Shown here: positions 59,862 through 64,000 of the stretch, piece after piece
Layout of the letters: each line of letters begins with the position of its first letter
Position numbering within the stretch: position 1 is the first letter of the stretch
NCBI GenBank assembly: GCA_032209605.1
Contig: JASFXZ010000028.1
Span: forward strand, 4,784,941-4,848,940
Source: Mactromeris polynyma
Lineage: Eukaryota > Mollusca > Bivalvia > Venerida > Mactridae
DNA: 64,000 nucleotides
Direction of reading: 5' to 3'
Program-made: the position numbers and the translations under genes
The notes under the pieces: model-generated
What the model saw: the letters and a program-made list of their open reading frames with translations, nothing else
What the model was told of the DNA's origin: nothing
Database searches by the model: none

Positions 59862-60479
59862 GTGGTTTGACAAAATCACATCATCATGTCCGCATTAAGA
59901 CGGAGATAAGACAAGACTTGCTAATGTGGAAACATTTTTTTTAAAAATTTCAATGGGGTCACAATTTTCCACGATAGGTTTTGGGTGTCAAACAATGATG
60001 TTGATTTGTATACTGACAGTGCTGGGGGTGCAGGATTAGGTTTTGGCATTTATTTTGCAGGAAAATGGGCATATTCAGCTTGGCCTCAGAGGTGGCACTC
60101 AAAAGGCTTTACAAAGGACATAACAGTGTTAGAGTTATTTCCAATAGTGGCTGCCGTGTATATCTGGGGAAATGAATTAAGAAATAAAAAGATCTGTTTT
60201 AGAAGCGATAATATGTCTGTGGTACACATAGTGAATTCAATGACTTCAAAGTCAAATGCTGTTATGATGTTAGTACGTAATTTAACTATCCAATGCCTGC
60301 AGTTTAATTTGGTGATCAAGTCACAGCATGTTAGCGGGGTAAAAAATTCAATTTGTGACGCTTTATCTCGTTTACAGTTGCAGCGATTCAAACAACTCGC
60401 ACCAAAGGCAGACTCAGAGCCAACAGAGGTGCCCGACCTTCTTTGGAATGTATTAGACAGAGAGTTAGCACTTTGTTAG
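59862..60479 (+). CDS. RNase H domain of the YR retrotransposon (with RT C-terminal remnant)
   Basis: The intact ORF starts at about 59985 (GTG as displayed; translation probably starts upstream in the full element). RNase H catalytic residues are visible: D11 in LYTDSAGG, E50 in TVLELFPIV, D75 in FRSDNMSVV and D125 in SICDALSRL. It removes the RNA strand during reverse transcription. Upstream, from 59862, another frame reads CGLTKSHHHVRIKTEIRQDL and LLMWKHF, matching the end of a DIRS/Ngaro RT, then shifts frame in a run of T (about 59935-59942) to NFNGVTIFHDRFWVSNNDVD. So only the RT tail survives, joined to A1, and it carries a frameshift. The ORF overlaps the recombinase ORF by 37 nt. Confidence 0.82.
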
Positions 60480-61348
60480 AATGCAGCATGGCAAAGAACA
60501 CTCGTTCAGCTTACAAGACTGCATTAAATTCCTTTGAGTCGTTCCGCTATTATTATCATTTATCACAATTATGGCCCGTACCTGATGAACATATTGTACT
60601 TTTCATTTCATTCTGCTTTGAAACTGGTTATGCACCAGCTACTATTTCATTGTACATTGCTGGCATAAGATTCCAGCACAAATTGCACAATTGGCCAGAC
60701 CCTACTCAGTTTTTTGTGGTTAAAAAAATGCTCGAAGGTTGTAGGAGGCTGAAACAAAGCAAGGATAGCAGATTGCCTATTACGTTAAATATATTAAAAT
60801 CCATTTGTAAAAAACTCCCTGAGGTCTGTTATTCCATTTATGAATCTAAACTATTCACAGCAGTCTTTACACTGGCTTACTTTGGTTTACTTCGGGTTGG
60901 TGAAATAATAGTAACAAAACAAGATATGCAGCAGAGAGCTCTAAGGTTTGATGATCTTGGAATAGAAAATAATAATGAGGCGATAATACTTAAATTACGA
61001 GAAACAAAAACCAATCAAAATGGCCTGCCAATTAAAATAAGACTGCCAAAAACTCAAGACAGTAGTTCATGCTGTGTTAATGCAATGATCAAATTTCTAA
61101 GGGTAAGAAATCAGTCATCTGTGTTTCTGTTTTGCCATGCTAATGGAAGTCCGTTGATGAGATCGCAATTTTCTGCAGTGTTATCTAAAGTCCTGACATC
61201 TATTGGGATAACAAATCAAAAGTATCGCTCACATAGTTTTCGTATTGGACGTGCCAGTGAGCTGGCAGTCCAGGGAGTTTCTGAGTTGGCAATTAAGCAA
61301 ATGGGCCGGTGGTCATCTGATGCTTACAAAAGATATTTACGATTATAA
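60443..61348 (+). CDS. Tyrosine recombinase of the YR retrotransposon
   Basis: A 301-codon ORF. Tyrosine recombinases integrate the circular element DNA without leaving target duplications. The catalytic set is visible: R151 in YFGLLRVGEII, H264-x-x-R267 in HSFRIGRASE, W290 in QMGRWSSDAY (in the position of the second His/Trp) and a tyrosine at 295 or 298. The N-terminal part (residues about 15-100) has the SAM-like core-binding fold pattern (TRSAYKTALNSFESF ... ATISLYIAGIRF). The ORF appears intact. It lies between RNase H and the SGNH ORF, as expected for Ngaro elements. Confidence 0.88.
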   Translation: MECIRQRVSTLLECSMAKNTRSAYKTALNSFESFRYYYHLSQLWPVPDEHIVLFISFCFETGYAPATISLYIAGIRFQHKLHNWPDPTQFFVVKKMLEGCRRLKQSKDSRLPITLNILKSICKKLPEVCYSIYESKLFTAVFTLAYFGLLRVGEIIVTKQDMQQRALRFDDLGIENNNEAIILKLRETKTNQNGLPIKIRLPKTQDSSSCCVNAMIKFLRVRNQSSVFLFCHANGSPLMRSQFSAVLSKVLTSIGITNQKYRSHSFRIGRASELAVQGVSELAIKQMGRWSSDAYKRYLRL

Positions 61349-61490
61349 CTGAATTCCCAGTAACAGTCATTGCTTTAGAATGGGTCGAAGTTAATATGAT
61401 TTTTTTTTGTTTTTTTTTGTTTTGGCTTGTTAATGCACCAGTTTAATGCTGGTTATATTGGTGGCAAAATACTATTTTATTTGACAAACA

Positions 61491-62105
61491 GTGAATTATA
61501 TCAATTTTTCAGAAGTATGGGTATTAGGTGATTCAATAGTAAGATGGGCTGGTGTGAGGGCAGAATCTCGTGGTGATAAAAATTTAAAGTTGAAAGATGT
61601 TAAGCTGACATGGAATGGTAGACCATCACTGAGGGCTCAAGATCTAAATTCCATAATACAACATGGAATTTTATGTGGTATAAGGCCAAATATTATAATT
61701 ATTAATTTAGGGGGGAATAATATGACATCATCTCACACCTGTCAAATTGTAAATTACTTGGAAAAATCAATAGCTTATCTAAAAGGTAGTTTTCCAGAAG
61801 CAACAATTGCCTGGACTTATATCCTCCCTAGATTAAAGTGGCGAAATTCGTCTAACACTCCAGAATCTGCCAAGGTCCTTGACTTAAAACGTAAGAGAAT
61901 TAATCGAAAGGTAAAACAAATTATATTAAATGACCCCCGTGGAAGAATAATAGTGCATGATATTGACAGGACAACCCCAGGTTTCTATAGACCTGATGGA
62001 GTACACTTGTCTGATGTTGGAAACGATATGTACTTGCTAACAATAAGTGAAGCTATAAATACTTTTTTGTCAAATGACACTAGTAGGATAATTGGTCAAA
62101 GTTAG
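61491..62105 (+). CDS. SGNH/GDSL-type hydrolase ORF of the YR retrotransposon
   Basis: 204 codons as displayed (GTG start, uncertain). SGNH blocks are visible: block I VLGDSIVRW (S15), block II G43 in WNGRPSL, block III NLGGNNM (N76), and block V DGVHLSDVG (D169, H172). These are the nucleophile, oxyanion-hole and base residues of SGNH esterases. Some Ngaro elements carry such an ORF (family knowledge); its role in the element is not established. A TTTTTCAG acceptor-like site lies at about 61505-61512, just before EVWVLGDS, so the ORF may be a spliced exon rather than start at its own codon. Confidence 0.82.
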   Translation: MNYINFSEVWVLGDSIVRWAGVRAESRGDKNLKLKDVKLTWNGRPSLRAQDLNSIIQHGILCGIRPNIIIINLGGNNMTSSHTCQIVNYLEKSIAYLKGSFPEATIAWTYILPRLKWRNSSNTPESAKVLDLKRKRINRKVKQIILNDPRGRIIVHDIDRTTPGFYRPDGVHLSDVGNDMYLLTISEAINTFLSNDTSRIIGQS

Positions 62106-62152
62106 AATTTTGGAGGACAAATATGTAATTTCAATTAAATATTTGCTGTGGC

Positions 62153-62380
62153 GTAAAATTCTGGTCAGCCGTTGGTCACATTAATTCTAGGGTCTCTACT
62201 TGTGTCGGGTAGACTCGATTAACCAAGGGAGACTACTCAATCAAGTTACATTTTCATAGTTGTCCCTTGATCTGGTTCATGCTTCATGAAATAACGAGGC
62301 AAGGGACACATCTAATATTCTAAATTTAAACTGTAACAATTAGAGGTGAGGGTACAGCCCAAACAGCGCTTATATGCTAG
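62153..62380 (+). repeat. Split direct repeat B1
   Basis: Identical to 63773-64000 (offset 1620). The true right boundary of the repeat unit is not visible because B2 is cut by the window edge. Confidence 0.95.
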
Positions 62381-62459
62381 GTAGTCCCATGTACACCTCT
62401 AATTTTTTGGCATCTTCATGTAGAGCGGTAAATAATGTTATAGCGGAATATACTGTTAG

Positions 62460-62720
62460 AGCCAATTAGCATAGCAAAGTCAAATGGCGAAGAGTTTGTG
62501 GTTTTTTGTTGCATAGCACAGTAATCTAACAGTGTGTGGTTTTGTTGCATAGCAGTCTAATGGCTAATTGCGTGTGGTTTGTTGCATAGCAGAATAATGT
62601 CTTAAATCGTGCACGGTTTTTCTCGCGTAACAGAATAATGTATAACACTAATAGCGTGTGTTATTGTTGCATAGCAGAATAGTTTCTCTGGCAAGTGGTT
62701 TTTGTTGCATAGCAGAAGTT
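62460..62720 (+). repeat. Degenerate subterminal repeats with GTTGCATAGCAG
   Basis: Five or so spaced copies of GTGTGTGGTTTTGTTGCATA followed by GCAGAATAATG lie between B1 and A2. They are possibly binding or replication-related repeats of the element, but the function is not known. Confidence 0.7.
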
Positions 62721-62996
62721 GGCATAACAGTGAAATTAGTAAATGAGTTATTTTCAGATATATACTATAAATAAATATATACATGGCCTTCGGCTGGCCA
62801 GGGTTTTACTGATTCTCTACTTGGCAATGGCAACATTGTGTACGAAGGGAGAATATTGCGGCCACAAGTATCCAAACATTAAATAAGGTTTTAACATGTT
62901 GTTGTTTTGTTGCTGTGTAGTAATGGCGTTAATTGAAGATATTATAATAGTGAAATTCAGATAAGTGTTGTTATCTTTGCCCGACTTTTCATAAAA

Positions 62997-63221
62997 TAAT
63001 AGGGATTATAGCTTTGGCGATAATACTAATTTATTTTTGCTAAAGGGCAGTTAAATATTCTCAATGTACTTAATTGGTTCAAATTAAATTGAGAAAAAAT
63101 AAAATAAAAAATGGGTTGAATAATATTGAGTACAGAAAGTTGTCTTTGTTAGCTCCCTTTGCATACACCAATTATCTTCCCTTGTCTTCTGACGTCTGCT
63201 GAGCAAACAGCACAACAATTT
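62997..63221 (+). repeat. Split direct repeat A2
   Basis: Exact copy of A1 (59637-59861). Confidence 0.95.
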
Positions 63222-63772
63222 TACCCACCCACCTCCCAGTAATAATTGAATTGGTTCACATTGTATATATATTATGAATGTCAATCTAGTTGGTGAACGT
63301 GTTACTGCCAAGTTTTTTAATTATTTCAGTTGCTACCATCCAGAATTGTTTATACGAAGTACATGGTCGCTGCATTGAGTTAAGAAACATTCAAAGAAGT
63401 CATTGGAGTCGACGAATAACTTAACGTTCATTTGAAGCAGCATCCGACGAAGAATTTCAACTCCAAGCGGCATAAGTCGAAGTAGATGTGTTGATTGGAC
63501 AATAACAGTACGCAAGATACAGTCGTCATTATTTTGTGTTAAGCAGTGATGAATATATAACTATTGTGAACATTGTGATCTGATTTTATTAACTATCTTG
63601 TGAACAGTTGAACTCTGTCGGAAACCCTGATAAGCAGGAAAGAGAATGAATCATGTGGACAATGACAATAAGAGTTATTCTTATCGTGTGATGATTTATA
63701 TGTAGTGACCATGTACATAGTATATTGCTTGTTTATTTTTAATCCTCTTGAAATCTAATTTTGTCGCAAATT

Positions 63773-64000
63773 GTAAAATTCTGGTCAGCCGTTGGTCACA
63801 TTAATTCTAGGGTCTCTACTTGTGTCGGGTAGACTCGATTAACCAAGGGAGACTACTCAATCAAGTTACATTTTCATAGTTGTCCCTTGATCTGGTTCAT
63901 GCTTCATGAAATAACGAGGCAAGGGACACATCTAATATTCTAAATTTAAACTGTAACAATTAGAGGTGAGGGTACAGCCCAAACAGCGCTTATATGCTAG
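63773..64000 (+). repeat. Split direct repeat B2 (cut by window edge)
   Basis: Exact copy of B1 as far as the window extends. The spacer A2-B2 (63222-63772) has no recognised ORF. Confidence 0.93.

Larger units (their letters stand above)
59637..64000 (+). mobile_element. Ngaro-like tyrosine-recombinase retrotransposon with split direct repeats (runs off the window)
   Basis: The order is A1 (59637-59861), RNase H, recombinase and SGNH ORFs, B1 (62153-62380 or longer), A2 (62997-63221), B2 (63773-64000+). A1 and A2 are identical over 225 bp, and B1 and B2 over at least 228 bp. This A1-ORFs-B1-A2-B2 split-repeat plan, together with RNase H plus tyrosine recombinase, defines Ngaro-type DIRS-order elements (family knowledge). 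Identical repeats mean a young insertion. gag and nearly all of the reverse transcriptase are missing. It inserted in a GRK intron. Confidence 0.88.

Overview
This is a window of animal nuclear DNA, most likely from a bivalve mollusc or a close lophotrochozoan. It contains two interrupted conserved housekeeping or signalling genes with canonical GT-AG introns, and a pair of intronless Cys-loop receptor genes of the kind that is expanded in molluscs. It is also very rich in minisatellites, TA-target MITEs, tRNA-derived SINEs and YR retroelements. The species assignment is inferred from this repeat and gene style, not from any diagnostic sequence.

Layout. 1-3461: 3' flank of DRG1 with a palindromic MITE, a 278-bp MITE and a SINE that touches the DRG1 stop codon. 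3462-16456 (minus): a complete nine-exon DRG1 gene (365 aa). Its introns hold several MITEs, and its first intron holds a 4.0-kb Mutator-like element (12158-16176) with long inverted repeats, internal 21-bp arrays and a 9-bp target duplication. 17.1-19.1 kb: two minisatellites (32 and 48 bp). 20.1-23.47 kb: a 39-bp minisatellite of about 85 copies that runs straight into the 3' end of an intronless nicotinic-receptor-like gene (23447-24721, minus). 25.0-29.2 kb: a 21-bp and a 32-bp minisatellite. 33321-34568 (plus): a second, divergently oriented receptor paralogue, followed by 39-bp, 18-bp, 20-bp and 35-bp arrays up to 39.4 kb. 39.7-40.0 kb: a SINE with a 12-bp target duplication. 40-52.8 kb: no recognisable gene, but several copies of a palindromic CCAAT-bearing repeat. 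52791-58858 (minus): the last seven exons of a GRK2/3-type G-protein-coupled receptor kinase (end of kinase domain, C-terminal RH part, PH domain). 59637-64000: a Ngaro-like tyrosine-recombinase retrotransposon with split direct repeats, carrying RNase H, recombinase and SGNH-hydrolase ORFs but almost no reverse transcriptase. It runs off the right edge.

How things relate. DRG1 and GRK are independent conserved genes whose introns host the transposons. The two receptor genes are recent inverted paralogues whose membrane half is nearly identical in nucleotide sequence while the ligand-binding half is diverged, which is a gene-conversion pattern. The most unusual structure is the 39-bp minisatellite. 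Its unit contains the last codons and stop codon of the receptor gene, and both paralogues carry copies, so the array and the gene end share an origin. Several other arrays sit inside the ends of transposons, so a recurrent theme here is tandem amplification seeded from element termini or gene ends.
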